Assembly: GCF_014839805.1 (NCBI RefSeq)
Contig: NC_051124.1
Location: forward strand, 10,106,001-10,170,000
Length of the DNA: 64,000 nt
Reading direction: 5' to 3'
Source of the DNA: Manduca sexta
Taxonomy: Eukaryota; Arthropoda; Insecta; Lepidoptera; Sphingidae
Positions within the stretch are counted from its first letter, which is position 1, and every line of letters begins with the position of its first letter. A program made the position numbers and the translations under genes. Below, in pieces: positions 35,772 to 47,425 of the stretch. Below the pieces are notes generated by a model that was not told the DNA's origin, did not search any database, and saw only the letters and a program-made list of their open reading frames with translations.

Positions 35772-38240
35772 AATTTTACTAATTGCATTTTTGGAATCAG
35801 TATCGATCCCTAATCACCCCCTGATAGTTATTTTTGAAATATATTTCATGTACAGAATTGACCTCTCTACAGATTTATTATAAGTATAGATTAGTCATAT
35901 CATTTGTCTTATTTTTGTTGCAAGACTATTTATAATCTCAATCCATGCAATATTTTCAATAAAGCTATCATTATGTTTGTTTATGTTTAAACACATAAGT
36001 TCACCTTTGCCATCATATCACCTGGATCCATTGACGTCAATGACACTAGATAATGGTTTTTTATTTGTTGACTATTGATAACTCCCTCATTGTAGTTCTT
36101 TCTATAATGTATACTGTCTAGACTTATATTACGTATTCTTATGTGTAGTTATAATATGTCATGATAAAATTGTTATTGTAACTGTAATTATTAAGATTGT
36201 AAGTAAGTAAAAGTGGTAATGGAAAATAATTATTAGAGAATAGTTTAGCTTTGAATTATCAAATATATATTCAGATACTTAATTTTTTTTGAACTTGGAA
36301 TATATGTAGAGATTGAATAGCAGGCCATATTCTGCCTATCCCTATGGGATGCAAATGTGGTATTTTGCTCATTTAATGAAAGTGTTGCTATTTAATGCAA
36401 CATTTTAAGTTGTTCACACTTTAAGTTAAATGCCTAGAAACTGACTTCGATGTTGGTCATATTATTAAAAGCATCTCCAGTAAATGTGAAGGCTTTGAAG
36501 AAATAAATGTCACAAAGGAGTGTGAACAGGTAATTTTTTTTTATAGAAATCGTTGGAAAAGTTAATAAAAGGTTACAGCTAAAATAATGTTATTTTTTGT
36601 ATGCTGTTCATCAATGATGATAGCATTGTTTTATAATATCGGTTTTGAATATATTCGTTAACTGAATTATACACTGTTCCACAATTTACATTGTTTTAAA
36701 GTATTTTGTTTTTAACAACATTGATCATTTTATGTTTGTAATCGTATTCTTATTTGTTTTTTTTTTGTGTTGCATAAACTTTATTGTTTTCTTGCCATGT
36801 TAAAAAAGATTAACCAAGCACGATAAAAATAATTTTCATAATCTACATTTACATGCAATTTATGTATTTCCAGAGACTTCGGTTCATGGGAGAACATGAA
36901 GAATCAGCTGGCGAACTCGTCAGTCGCCGTGCAGGGCTCCGGCTGGGGCTGGCTCGGCTACAACAAGCAGATGAAGAAGCTCCAGATCGCTACTTGCCAG
37001 AACCAGGACCCTCTACAGGCTACCACTGGTAACTATCTATACTGGTAACTGTCTATAAATAAATAAACAATGATTTTCAAAAAGCATAGACAAACCATAC
37101 ACTATCAAATCATATGAAAAAATGGTTTTGCATGCATGCATACACATTCTTGCATTGACATGACGTGTGAAAGAGGTGATGTATTTCTACCACTATGAAC
37201 AAAAAAAGAAATTTAGAATTTGTCATGTATGTGAAGAGTATAAAACTGTCCAAAAGGGACAATTTCGATTCTAGCTTAAATAGACTAAAATAATTCGAGC
37301 TAATTCCATCGGTATAGATAATAATATAAATTTCTTATATGAAATATTCTAGGGGTTAAAAATGTGTTGCGTAGTTAACAGTTAGCTTCCGTTGGATTTA
37401 TTTTTCAAAAGGAACCTGAAACCTTACTACGCTGAGTTTCATAATGGGCTTTGCTACAGCTACCATTTGCTATTAGTTTGACTCTCAACTAGCGTGCTAT
37501 TGTGGGTAACAAAAAAATATGGTTCTTAATCATGATGAGACGGTACATATCTAAAATTGGTTCAGAGTACGTATAAGTTGCATAATATTATGAATAACTA
37601 ATGGTTGCCAATAAAACGACCTGATAGCACGGCGCCGTGCTGACTGTGTGGTGTTTATTGTCGTTGGGTGTACTAATGCCGCATAATGTGTTGCTCTCCC
37701 ACCTTGCTACTCACATTCCAGGATGTGACTAGCTCTCGCTTCTCTAAAATTTTTATTATTGGGAAAGAGGAGTAAAGCGGTTGAGCACTGTAGCATTACC
37801 GACTCTACCTGCAACATAACTATGCTATACACATAAGGTACCACGGCTTAATAACAGCCTTTTGATTTTATAGTAGTGGTGTAAAAATTGTTTGGCTCGG
37901 TTTTTATGACTAAAGTTTTGGGACGTTATCCCCCGCTATATGGACCTCGAAGACTTTCAAGAAATTATTTTGAAATGGTAGCGCAAAGCGCTGATGCAAA
38001 AAACATGATATCAATATATTAATCTTAGTCTGAGTTATTTTGGTAAAAAATTATTTTAAGTCACAGTGGTGAAAGTGGATTTTTTTTTCTCTAGGCTTGG
38101 TGCCCCTCTTCGGTATCGACGTATGGGAGCACGCGTACTACCTGCAATACAAAAACGTGAGGGCAGACTACGTCAAGGCAATCTTTGATGTTGCCAACTG
38201 GAACGATGTCTCAGCAAGATTCGAAAAAGCACTGAAATAA
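32462..38240 (+). CDS. Sod2: Sod2: mitochondrial manganese superoxide dismutase
   Basis: Five constitutive exons: 32462-32493, 32587-32765, 34350-34488, 36874-37028 and 38095-38240. All have GT-AG introns and join in frame to 216 codons, the size of other insect MnSODs. The first ~19 residues ([17 protein letters not shown]...) are Arg-rich without acids, a mitochondrial presequence. The mature part starts [11 protein letters not shown]. Mn ligands by alignment with human MnSOD: His45 (LHHSKHH), His93 (GGGHINH), Asp177 and His181 ([16 protein letters not shown]). It converts superoxide to hydrogen peroxide and oxygen in the matrix. Gly in the GGGH motif and Gln in CQNQDP are the manganese type. 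A second version of exon 3 (33114-33252) predicts a splice isoform. It is divergent from Rim2. Confidence 0.97.
32587..32765 (+). CDS. Sod2: Sod2 exon 2
   Basis: Acceptor TTTAAG ends at 32586; donor GTTGTA begins at 32766. It carries the mature N-terminus [11 protein letters not shown], first Mn ligand His45 in [14 protein letters not shown], and ends ...AQAQSK plus the first base of the next codon (phase 1). Both exon 3 versions supply the two missing bases. Confidence 0.96.
33114..33252 (+). CDS. Sod2: Sod2 alternative exon 3a (predicted mutually exclusive cassette)
   Basis: 139 bp in intron 2, open throughout, with acceptor GGCAGCAG and donor GTAATT. Read in the Sod2 frame it encodes [14 protein letters not shown], then [18 protein letters not shown], then a divergent tail ending FKDAVA and a split Gln codon. 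It aligns with exon 3 over all 47 residues without a gap, about 23 identical, and has the same length and phases. Ligand His93 and Trp97 are kept; Phe96 becomes Leu. Many silent differences in the conserved block (for example in GGGH codons) indicate an old duplication kept by selection, not decay. Two further in-frame acceptors (exon starts 33111 and 33117) change the start by one residue. Expression is not shown by sequence alone. Confidence 0.85.
33395..33545. repeat. LINE-derived 3' fragment in Sod2 intron
   Basis: 'gacttcttagccttcatgg...gctgtgataaaatctaaaaaata...taatgtctaacattcacataaacataag' follows the same module order as fragments at 46600-46750, 47338-47425 and 56630-56770. An old non-LTR retrotransposon tail is the likely source. 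Confidence 0.45.
34350..34488 (+). CDS. Sod2: Sod2 exon 3 (3b, canonical)
   Basis: Acceptor TTCCTCAG ends at 34349; donor GTAACT begins at 34489. It encodes [32 protein letters not shown] and [14 protein letters not shown] plus AA of a Lys codon. It carries Mn ligand His93. This version matches ordinary insect MnSOD and is taken as the default cassette. Confidence 0.97.
34916..35378 (-). mobile_element. Helitron-like element, inverted, in Sod2 intron 3
   Basis: Minus-strand copy of the element at 1-2489. The CTAG end is at 34916-34919, then the GC-rich hairpin and the same tail, but only one minisatellite unit (35270-35378). It is more diverged than the tandem copies are from each other, so older. 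The 72-codon ORF at 34852-35070 is repeat sequence. Confidence 0.65.
35640..35890 (+). repeat. Interspersed repeat with (ACAG)n run
   Basis: 'ttaaaatccgtcgagtagtt' is followed by a (ACAG)n tract at 35735-35769 and then 'gaattgacctctctacagat'. This arrangement recurs as a common lepidopteran non-LTR/SINE-type tail. Class not settled. Confidence 0.5.
36874..37028 (+). CDS. Sod2: Sod2 exon 4
   Basis: Acceptor TTTCCAG ends at 36873; donor GTAACT begins at 37029. It encodes [27 protein letters not shown] and [21 protein letters not shown] and the second-sphere Gln in CQNQDP are active-site features of MnSOD. The first A completes a Lys (3b) or Gln (3a) codon. Confidence 0.97.
38095..38240 (+). 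CDS. Sod2: Sod2 exon 5 and stop
   Basis: Acceptor TTTTCTCTAG ends at 38094. It encodes [20 protein letters not shown], then [20 protein letters not shown] and RFEKALK followed by TAA. It holds Mn ligands Asp177 and His181. Confidence 0.97.
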
Positions 38241-38681
38241 ACAGAAACATGTAGGAAATCTCAGCATTTGGTAAAACCTGTGTAGAATTAAACGCTTTAA
38301 AAGTTTTTCACAAGGTGATCCTTTCGATTTAGATTATGTAATGCTACATTAAGTTTAAAAAACTTTGTTTTTACCTAAGCCTGTGTTTTATTTATGCCTT
38401 ATTATTCTCTATTATCCTTGCAGTGCTGGTTAATCACGCATAATCGTAAATGTAAAAGGTTCAGATCATATCTCCTAATGTCATTGATCTGTTACGGCTG
38501 CGTAAATGATAATTCATGGAACGCATTGTCACAGAGTTATGACCGTATCTGGGTATTCAAGCAATTTTATAAAAAGGATCGATTTTATCTAAATTTAGGT
38601 TGGTCTTGACAGGGCGTGTAGCTGAGATGGTATTTTCCGTTCCTCCGAAGTACTTTGTGCAGTCCCATGTAGGGTAATAAA
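38236..38681 (+). terminator. Sod2: Sod2 3' end: candidate poly(A) signals
   Basis: AATAAA overlaps the stop codon region (38236-38241) and occurs again at 38676-38681. The second is the more reasonable signal and gives a 3' UTR of about 450 bases. Inferred only. Confidence 0.4.
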
Positions 38682-40349
38682 TTTTAAAGCAGTAGTATAA
38701 CGACTAATGAGTCACTATAGAAATATACAATATTGGTCAATACCTTATAATATGAATGTTGCATGATTTTATATCTTTGCACACACATATACAAAGTAAC
38801 AATGCATATGTATTTAGCGACGAACGGAACGTAAACGTCAAGAGCCTGTCAAACCAGATGATCATCGTTTCACTTTGTCGCAGTTTGTGGTTCAAAATAA
38901 ATAAATAAAAATATTACTTAGCTTTATTAAGAAGTATAAAGTTGATTGAAGGCGTTTCGAAGATCTTCTCTGCAAGTTAGTGAAGAGGTAAGTTAAGAAA
39001 ATTGTATATTTACAAGTAATTCGAGTTAAGTAAATCTAGTAGATTTGCAGCGATGTTATTGATTTTTCAGCTAGACGTTATCCGTTTAGTTCGTGTTTTA
39101 GTTCTTACTATCGAAAAGTGATAAAAAAATACCTTTTAATTTGGCAACAAGCGCTAGGTGAGTACGCAATGTTATAATTCATAGAGAATTTGATTCAGCT
39201 TTCTCCGTTTCTCGTCCCAATGGAGATTTCTTTACAGAATTGTCCGAAGGTCATCATTTCAGTGTTTTGAAATCAGTCAGTGGTCATGCTACGTGCCTAT
39301 CTAGGACTAATTAAGAATCTAAGAATCAAGTTTACACCCTTTTATATAAATGATACTACTAGGTTTGCTTGCATTATTGCACCTGCATCTATTAAAATTT
39401 TATTTATTTATATGACTTAATATAAATTATAATGGCTGTATAGAATTTAACTTATTTTTAGCTTTGCTTTAATAACTAAATTCTTATATCAATTATAACG
39501 GATACATACTAATATTTTCTCCATTACTTATAAAGGTGACAATATAAATGCCATCCAACAAAACTGGAATTAATAAAAGTAGAAAAACACAGGTATTTCA
39601 CAAGATTTTATGTGACATTGGTTAGATGACATAAGTAGGTCACAATTTTATAATATCAGTTGTGTAATTAAAGGCAGTGAATAAAATGATTTAAAACAAT
39701 TGTATTGTGTTTATTAGATAGAATTCCTCAACTGATATAAAACGGAACTGTTGTGGAATTACTTATTAGAACATATTGTGATAGATCCGTTTGTTAAAAT
39801 GATTTTGAGTATTTGAATACCACGGTATATAACTTCTTTCTGTTGCAAAAACATCAAAATGGTAGTGTTACACTATAAAAAAAATATATAATTTGATTTC
39901 TAAATAAAAATTCAATGATTACTTGAAATAAAATTATGATCTAATGACCACTCATGAGAAATCATTGTTAATATTTGTATATTGATTTATTTTATAGATA
40001 GTGAACCACTTTTATGTTGTGAGTTATTTCATGAACTTAAAAAAAAATATTTAAAAGCATGTATTGCAGCAATGCTCTTTAAAGCTAGTCCGTCTAACAG
40101 AAGGGTTCCTCCATTTTTCTCTTTCCCTTGCTATTCTCATCCACAATAATCCAAAAAACTGTTAACTTAAAAATAATTAATTAAAAATCTATTGCAGAAT
40201 AATTTCATAGGCAAAAGAATCATAATAAAAATTATCGTGTGAATATTATAGCGTGCGGAATATAATAAAATGTATAAACAATATTACACATTACTGTGCC
40301 AGATTGTAGTTACGTTTAAAGTTTTTTAAAATAGGATCTGGTTTATGTA
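38682..40349. other. Intergenic, no gene recognised; two donor-like sites
   Basis: AT-rich. Strong donor consensus occurs at GAAGAG|GTAAGT (exon end 38987) and GCTAG|GTGAGT (39157), but without coding sequence or a supported start. They could end untranslated first exons of a gene to the right. Confidence 0.25.
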
Positions 40350-40590
40350 TAAGGTCAGGGGCCCTATTCCATCTACAGGGGTATATCTGTCTTTTTACAA
40401 TTAGGAGCTTTCTAAATGTAGGACAGCATTGATAACTATATAGGTAAATAGATATTTTTTTACTCTTACATCTATATGGCTATTGAAGATTTCCTATGAA
40501 TAGAACACCCATAGTTGCCAAAAAAAGATTCGCCCTATTTTTGCATTATGGGTGTATTGCAAAAAGACAGAATAGGGCCCTCTGACCTTA
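40350..40590. mobile_element. MITE with about 20-bp inverted ends (241 bp)
   Basis: TAAGGTCAGGGGCCCTATTC (40350-40369) pairs with GAATAGGGCCCTCTGACCTT (40570-40589) with one bulge. The interior has the '[a/g]tctgtctttttacaatta' module on both sides, inverted. Same family as 16785-16985. Confidence 0.7.
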
Positions 40591-40983
40591 CTATATACTT
40601 TAGAGTAATAAAACTATTAAAATTAGACATATTACCCACTATCTAGTTCTTATATTGTGCCACAATTAATTAAACATCTATATGTATAATAAAATTATAA
40701 CAGGCCAATGTCTATATCATAGATATTGAAGGAAAAAGAAAAACTAAAAAATCAACAAGCCACATCGTGTAGTATGTTCTGTATTTCAATAAAATGAATA
40801 CATTCATGCCCTATTCACATGTAGATAAATTAAATGCTTTATTGTCATAGCATAAAATCATTTCTGTACATTGATACAACGGCAAGGGTTCTATTACTGT
40901 AGGTAATAGGAATCCTATTAGTCTTAATACAAGTTGAGAAATGGTTAAGCATGTTTTTTTAAATATCAATAAGTGTATCATCT

Positions 40984-41259
40984 TACTAATACTATAAATG
41001 CAAAAGTCTGTTAAAAATATTTCGAGGTTTTCATATTTGTTAGAAATCAACTCGGAAAAAGCTGAACCAATTAGGATGAAATTTGGAACACAGATATGAA
41101 TATAGCGTCCAGGATTAAAACATAGGTTACTTTAATCCTGGTAATTTGTTCCTGTAAGTAATACAATGTTTTTTTTAATATAGATGGCACCATTAATCTC
41201 TCGTGTTTATTAAAGATAATAGCGGCAATCATTAGGGCGAAGCCGCGAGCAAAAACTAC
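40984..41259 (+). mobile_element. Helitron-like remnant
   Basis: Starts 'tactaatactataaatg', contains 'aggatgaaatttggaac' and ends GGGCGAAGCCGCGAGCAAAAAC followed by TACT, i.e. hairpin plus a mutated CTAG end. Confidence 0.5.
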
Positions 41260-44200
41260 TTAAAAATAAAATAGATATTAAATATTTATTCAAGTCGCAT
41301 TTATTCTATTCTAATACATTTTGGAAATAAAATTCGATTGAGAATAAATTATTATATAAATCCAAGAAAGATCATGTTTGTCATTAAATTATTTCCCTGG
41401 TTCAAATGTTGTTGTATTATACAGTAATTGCCTTGCTATGTTTTAAATTATCGAAAATTTTTAGCGCTGATCTATAATATTACCTTGTTATAAAAAAACT
41501 GTAATACTGAAATACAGCTCTCTGCAAAAACTGCACAATAATTACGTAAAACGCTGTAATAAACATGATGCATCGGCGCTCTAACCCAGACCTGCCTCAA
41601 TATGGAATTTACAATGAATTTAATTACATTCAGGCGCTCCATGCAAGAAATATGCTGGTAGATAGAAACCATTTCTGTAGGGTGACCATGCTTACTGATT
41701 TTTGGGAACCATTTTGAATGCAATAGATAGATTTGTATATATGTAGTTAAATGTAAGATTTATTGTCATTAAACTTTAAACTTGTTATAATATATCTTTT
41801 GTAAGTTTTCGGTTTAATTTTGATATTCTATATATATGCATGGTTGATATATTTTTCACAGTATAGTAGGTTTGTGAAATAACCATTTTAAGTCATAAAA
41901 ACTATTGCGTTATGATGTAATAAATTAAAGCGATATAGCTATGAATGCAGTTTAAATTCCCTTAAGGGAGAAACACAATAAATTAAGCGGACATACATTT
42001 AATAGTAAATAAACCAACATCGTAAGCAATATGTTACATTTGGTTATTTTTCTGGTTTTCCGCATTGTGGTACAAAATGCGCGAGCCATGGGTCATTGGT
42101 AGATGGGGTATCGCGGCGCCGCACGCGAGCCTGCCGACGGTGAATGCACTCCGTGGGGAGGGGCGCATCCATAATTGAGGTTCTGGGGTTATTGTGTCTC
42201 CCGCCGGCTCACCTTACTCTACCCGAAGTGTACACTTGAGACGTTTTCGTCTGCTTTTGTATTTCAATGCTTTTTTCGTTTGATTTAACATAAAGTATAC
42301 TTGAGAGATACGTGCGTGCATTTACACTTCGCCAATCTTTTAAATTATACGTCAAAACAGGCAATGGTAAACAGATATTAGATAAATACATCATGGCTTT
42401 TACAGTAATAATTTTATTCGATAACTACGTTTCATTTGACGCGATACTGAGATAATTTCCATGGCTTACCTGAGATCGGCCATTAAGATTAGCATTAGCT
42501 GTATACTGCCTTAAATAAAAGACAACAAATTAGAATAAAGGATAATTTGTATTTGTTTCACAGTTAAGCAGAAAACCTATGTGTCGATATTATCTCTATA
42601 TGTTATTTACTATGAAAAGATTATTATAATTATGACATTTTATAAATATAACAATTAACATTTTCATACGACACCGACACGTTTGGGAGGTTATTAGTTT
42701 GCAGTAATTATATATTAAGGATGTAGTATTTACATATAAGGCAAGCCTTCCTTTACCTGAGAATATGATCTAATTAAATCCAATGTGGATCATTACTAGA
42801 TACTTTTTTAATCCAGTATCCGTAAGCTAGACTCTAACCAGCCGACACTTATACGTATTGATTTGTCACTTCCGTGGATTATACTTATCTCGACCTTCGA
42901 CACAAGGGAGAGAGTGAAGCATTACGAGGGCTTAGTCGATATTACCGTTTATTTATTGTATTTATTTAAATAAGGTTTTCCAATAGTTCACACATTTCCT
43001 ATTCCTATAAGAAGTATTAAAATCACATTCTGATGCGTGTACTAATTAAAGGAGTACACAGCGTTTATAAGTTACATAAATATATATTTTAGGGAAAAAA
43101 TATAAATTAATAATTAAGAGCAGTCGGCCTTTAAACAAAATCGTAATATACTAAGAAAAGCATTGATTTAGGTCGTTGAGTGCGATTGACACCCATAAAC
43201 AGATTTCCCCGTGTTATGTTCCAGGTGATATTTTGGATATTTTGGATTAATGTTTTGGAGAGTCACTATACGTGGGTATCAGTGGTAATGCTGTTTTAAT
43301 CATCCCAAACAATAAAAAGTTCTATCAGATACCAATAGTGTTTTTAGGTACTAACTGAGAAACAATATCTTGTTTCAGTAATTAAAACAGAAAGATTTAA
43401 TTTTCTCGGTATTACTATGTCTCATCTATACAACACGTAAATTAAAAAAATATAATTTAATTAAAATTGGACTATATTTATAGTTAGAGAGATTTCAAAG
43501 TGGCTCATCCTGCAAGTGACTTGCTTTAGTCATTGTTCCCCAGCTGGAAAGTGAGTCATGTTCTAAAGTGTACCTACAGGAAACATCATGAATAAATACG
43601 CTTATATTTTCTAATACACAATTTAAACGAGGAGCACAGTGTCTTCCTGCTACATTTTACGATTACAGTATAATAAAACATGATATAACTACTTACCTAA
43701 TAAGTGAGTAAAAGCTAAATTGTAAACAATACGACAAGTAATAATGATTCTTGCCTTATGTGAAATGTTTCTTTCTCTATTATAATGAAAAAACATCTTG
43801 TGGCGTTGTTATTAAATGCATAGTAATTGTAATCTTCGTCAACCAAGGTTGCAAACCATGCTGAGTAAATATACATGCAATTTAAATACGCTGTTATCCA
43901 ATAACTGCGTATTCATCTGCGATTAAAAAAAATATATATTCCTGAGAAGTCAATGGTGTTCTCATTCCGTCTAAGATGGTATATTTTCAAAAATCCTTTG
44001 CAAAACGAACTGTTTTCTAACAAGACATAAAAGCTACCATAGTTCAAAATACAGTGCTATTTTATAATAATGATTCTCCTCGGAAAACTTCAATGTATGT
44101 TCGGGAAGCAGTAAAAACTATACTATCAGGGCCGTTTTCCTGTCTTTATATGCTCCCTCATGTTTCATGGAGGCAACGACCTTTCAACCACTAAGCGAAC

Positions 44201-44471
44201 TCTCCTAATTGACAATATTAGCGGAAAGGGCAACAGTCGCGCAGACGTGGTGCCCGGTGAGCAAACTCCCAAATTCCCGTCAGGAAATTATCGTCTCCCT
44301 ACTTTATATCCTGAGATTTTGATTGGTTTCCTGTTTGCGGAATGCGGGTAATGCGGGTGCATTGACTATTGAATTTATTTCTGTTGTTTTTAATTTGTGC
44401 TAGTTAATAATATTGAGAAAATAGTTTCTGTATAAATAAAAAAAAAAAAAAACGCAGAGTCGTGAATAGGT
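41260..44471. other. Intergenic, no gene recognised; GC-rich patch at 42075-42215
   Basis: Mostly AT-rich. The 42075-42215 patch is GC-rich with a 33-codon open frame (MREPWVIGRWGIAAPH...) that I judge to be an interspersed repeat. An ORF at 44160-44351 (63 codons) has no known motif. Confidence 0.35.
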
Positions 44472-44865
44472 ATAATAGGGGACCGTCCTGTGTTTGATTT
44501 TGTACATTATTCTATATGTAATGGTTAATAATACTAAAAAGAAACCCTCTTGCGAAAACTGCATTAAAATTGGTTAAAAAATGAGCCAGTAATTCATATT
44601 TCAAATATTACTATGTGCCGAAGTGGGCGCGAAGTGGGAATATCGCTTCATCTCTTTCTTTCGCACGCGTCGTAAGCCCGATGACGTCACACGTGGGTAT
44701 TGCGCCTCTTTTCTGTTTCTTGTTACTTACCCCTTCTAAGAAATTGAAAGACTTATAACTTGTTGATTTTTTACCGGATTTAAATGATTCTTTCTGTGTT
44801 ATAATTGATATAACGTAAATATTTGATAATAATAAAGAACAAAAATGAGTCCGGTCCCCTATTAT
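44472..44865. mobile_element. Inverted-repeat element (about 394 bp)
   Basis: ATAATAGGGGACCG at 44472-44485 faces its complement at 44852-44865. The minus-strand 85-codon ORF inside shows no transposase motif. A non-autonomous DNA transposon is likely, but I found no clear target duplication. Confidence 0.5.
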
Positions 44866-44905
44866 CATACTGATTGAATGGTTATCACATTTTCAAACAA
44901 CTTTA

Positions 44906-46290
44906 TTATTGCATCTTGGTCTCGAGATGAAAAATATTGAAATTTATTCCGCAAACATTAAAGCAAATGTATAATACAAAAAAGTGAAAAGCTCTAGACG
45001 TAATATGTAATAACAGCTCTGCAGCCGGCGTAAGTAGGTTTAAAAGCATCAATGTTAAAATAACCGTCCGACCAATTTTGAAAGGTCTTTCGGCAGCCTG
45101 CAAAATACAATCATTTGGCATTATTCGCAGGTCTCCGTTACTTTGTTGAGTTAAACCGGTACTAAGACCGTACCTGTAAGTTATGTATTCATAATCTATA
45201 TAAGTAAAGATTTGTTCAGAATATTGCAAGGGAATTTAAACTGAGTGAATGAGCGAACCTTCTATAGCATTAGCGAATTGGTTTTCAGATTTGACTCAGA
45301 ATACGTTTCTTTTTCGTTCAAAGCGTCGGGCGGTATATTAGAACTAAAACGGAGTTAGTGTCGTGCTTTATTTGGTTTTAGAAAGTATAAAATCGAAATT
45401 GCAGTCTTTCAGTTTTCCTGACAATGTTGTATTAAATATTAAATGTATTCCTTAGTATTATGTTGTATAGGGCAATAACAGTTTGTGTTTATTAGGATAA
45501 CTAGAAATGAAACTATAATTGACTTGTCACCCATAACATTAAAATCTTCATTTTATCAATTCACACTAGAAATATTTCTATCACGTCTCGTAAAATAATT
45601 TTCTTGGTATTAAAACTAATAAGAGCGTCATTAAAAATTGTATTCACAATCGGCTATTACCACGTTGGAATAAAAATTAACATTTACATTCAGGACAAGG
45701 CTCGGAATTGGACATTTACGTATAATTGTTTCCGTAATGTGCCTTGGAATTGAAATCCTAACGCTTGCCACGAAACCACCAAATTATCGGCTAGGGACCA
45801 TTACTAATTAGACGGCTATCTGATTAATTACCCAATGTAATTGTTTACGTAACGTTTGGACACCGTTCGTCGACATATATCCGCTAACTCAATGTTATGC
45901 CTCCTAAAGAGCGATAAACTTTAATTTTTCGTCACTTCACAGTTAACCTACATGTTGAACAATGGTTCGTTGTCGCTGGAGCGCTTTGTGGAGAGTTCTT
46001 TAGTTGGAAATAAACGAGTTTTCTCCCATATTTCTATTGTGTTACGCTCGCATCGGCGACGCGGCGCGATACAATGGACTAGCTAGATACGATGTATGTT
46101 TTCGTGTTGTATTAATTAATTTTCGTGAGCGCGTTTTAATAATTTTTTGCGAACTTTTTACCAAGATTTTATTTATGTATGGTATTATCTAGAGTTGAGT
46201 ATAGGTTCATTTGTACACTTGAAAATTAGGTAAAGATGTCCTTTGAGAAATATCTCGAAGTCCTGTAAAACTTATAAGGCCACAAAAGAC
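44906..46290. other. Intergenic, no gene recognised
   Basis: A 107-codon minus-strand ORF at 44906-45229 has no recognisable motif. TAATTA-rich sequence around 45800-45850 could hold homeodomain sites, but nothing supports an enhancer beyond that. Confidence 0.3.
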
Positions 46291-46299
46291 CGGCTGCCA

Positions 46300-46750
46300 C
46301 ATTTCAAGACACTGTGAACTTATTCTGTGTAGATCGGACCGTCAATAGCTAAAACAATAAAAAATATATAATTGTAAATTGAAGGTCGATAATGTAACTT
46401 TGACTTTTAGGATGATGAACAGCTCAATCCCTCCAACTCACAGGGGGAAAATTAAAAAAAAAAACTGCTATAAAATGCCTAAGATACTGTGACCTCATTC
46501 TGCGAAAGTCAGGCCACCAACAGCTAAAAATTTAAAAAGTTGTATACATAATTGTAAAATGTAGGTAGATATTGTAACTTTGACTTCGGATGAACAACAC
46601 CTCAGTCCCCACCGTGACCATGAAGGCTGAAAAGTCTTCGAAACGTCGGGAGAAAACTAAAACATTAAAACCGCGATAAAATCCGAAAAATAGTTCAATT
46701 TTAATGTCTAATAGGACTTCCTTAAAATTGTTCACATTTAGAGTTTCTAT
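46300..46750. repeat. Diverged two-unit duplication plus LINE-derived tail
   Basis: 46300-46445 and 46485-46610 share 'aaga.actgtga.ct.attctg', '.caacagctaaaa' and 'attgtaactttgactt' in the same order. The second unit runs into 'tcttcgaaacgtcgggaga', a common non-LTR retrotransposon 3' module also seen at 56690-56705. Confidence 0.5.
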
Positions 46751-47337
46751 AATAATCATATTATCCTTATATTTATAACACAATAGATTGAAAACAAATA
46801 TAAATATTCAGATGAAACAAAGCGTTAAGCATCGGCTGTACGCGTTTACGTATTAAGACTTTATCTGAGGTTTATGTTTGATAAAGTAAAAAAAGTATCT
46901 ATAGAAAACAATTCGACCAACATTTTTGTTCTTAAGCGTCGGTAGTAGGTACGAAGAACCTATCTGGGGGCTTACATGCAACCTCCTTTGTTCTGCGTTT
47001 CTTTCAAGTCTGGCTGTTTCAGCCGTGTAAGGTCAGATGTGGTTTATTGGATAAAACTTTGTTCGATCCTAGTGCATTGAGGCAGAACAGTTTCTACGCC
47101 GGATTTCTGTTGAGCTGTTCGATATCGAACCTTTTGTTAAGAAGTTGGTAATACTGTTTGTTAGTTTGAATTAAGAATGTTTACGTTCTATTGTGTTTGA
47201 TATGTTTGTATTTATTTTGATTTAAATTAATACGCATATAATTGTAGTGTAGCTGTTCAAGTTGTTTGGAGCTTCGTCTTGCGTACAAATTCAGAATTAA
47301 TGTACTTTAATTAGAATAAACCTTATATCCTTTCGAA

Positions 47338-47425
47338 CTAAGGGGCAAGAAAATTATAACACAGAAACTGCGTTAAAATTCGTAATATAGTTTAATTTTA
47401 ATGTCTAACATTCGCGTAAACATAA
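47338..47425. repeat. LINE-derived 3' fragment
   Basis: 'aaactgcgttaaaattcg...taatgtctaacattcgcgta' matches the modules at 33480-33545 and 46660-46710. Confidence 0.4.

Noticed and set aside
36426..36531. Exon-like open stretch in Sod2 intron 3 (ends CAG|GTAATT)
   Set aside because: Its phase does not fit between exons 3 and 4 (the Sod2 frame would stop at once), and the 29 or so codons match no family I know.
44160..44351. 63-codon ORF with a TATA-like box on the opposite strand
   Set aside because: No motif, no splice context and no neighbouring exon; composition alone does not support a gene.
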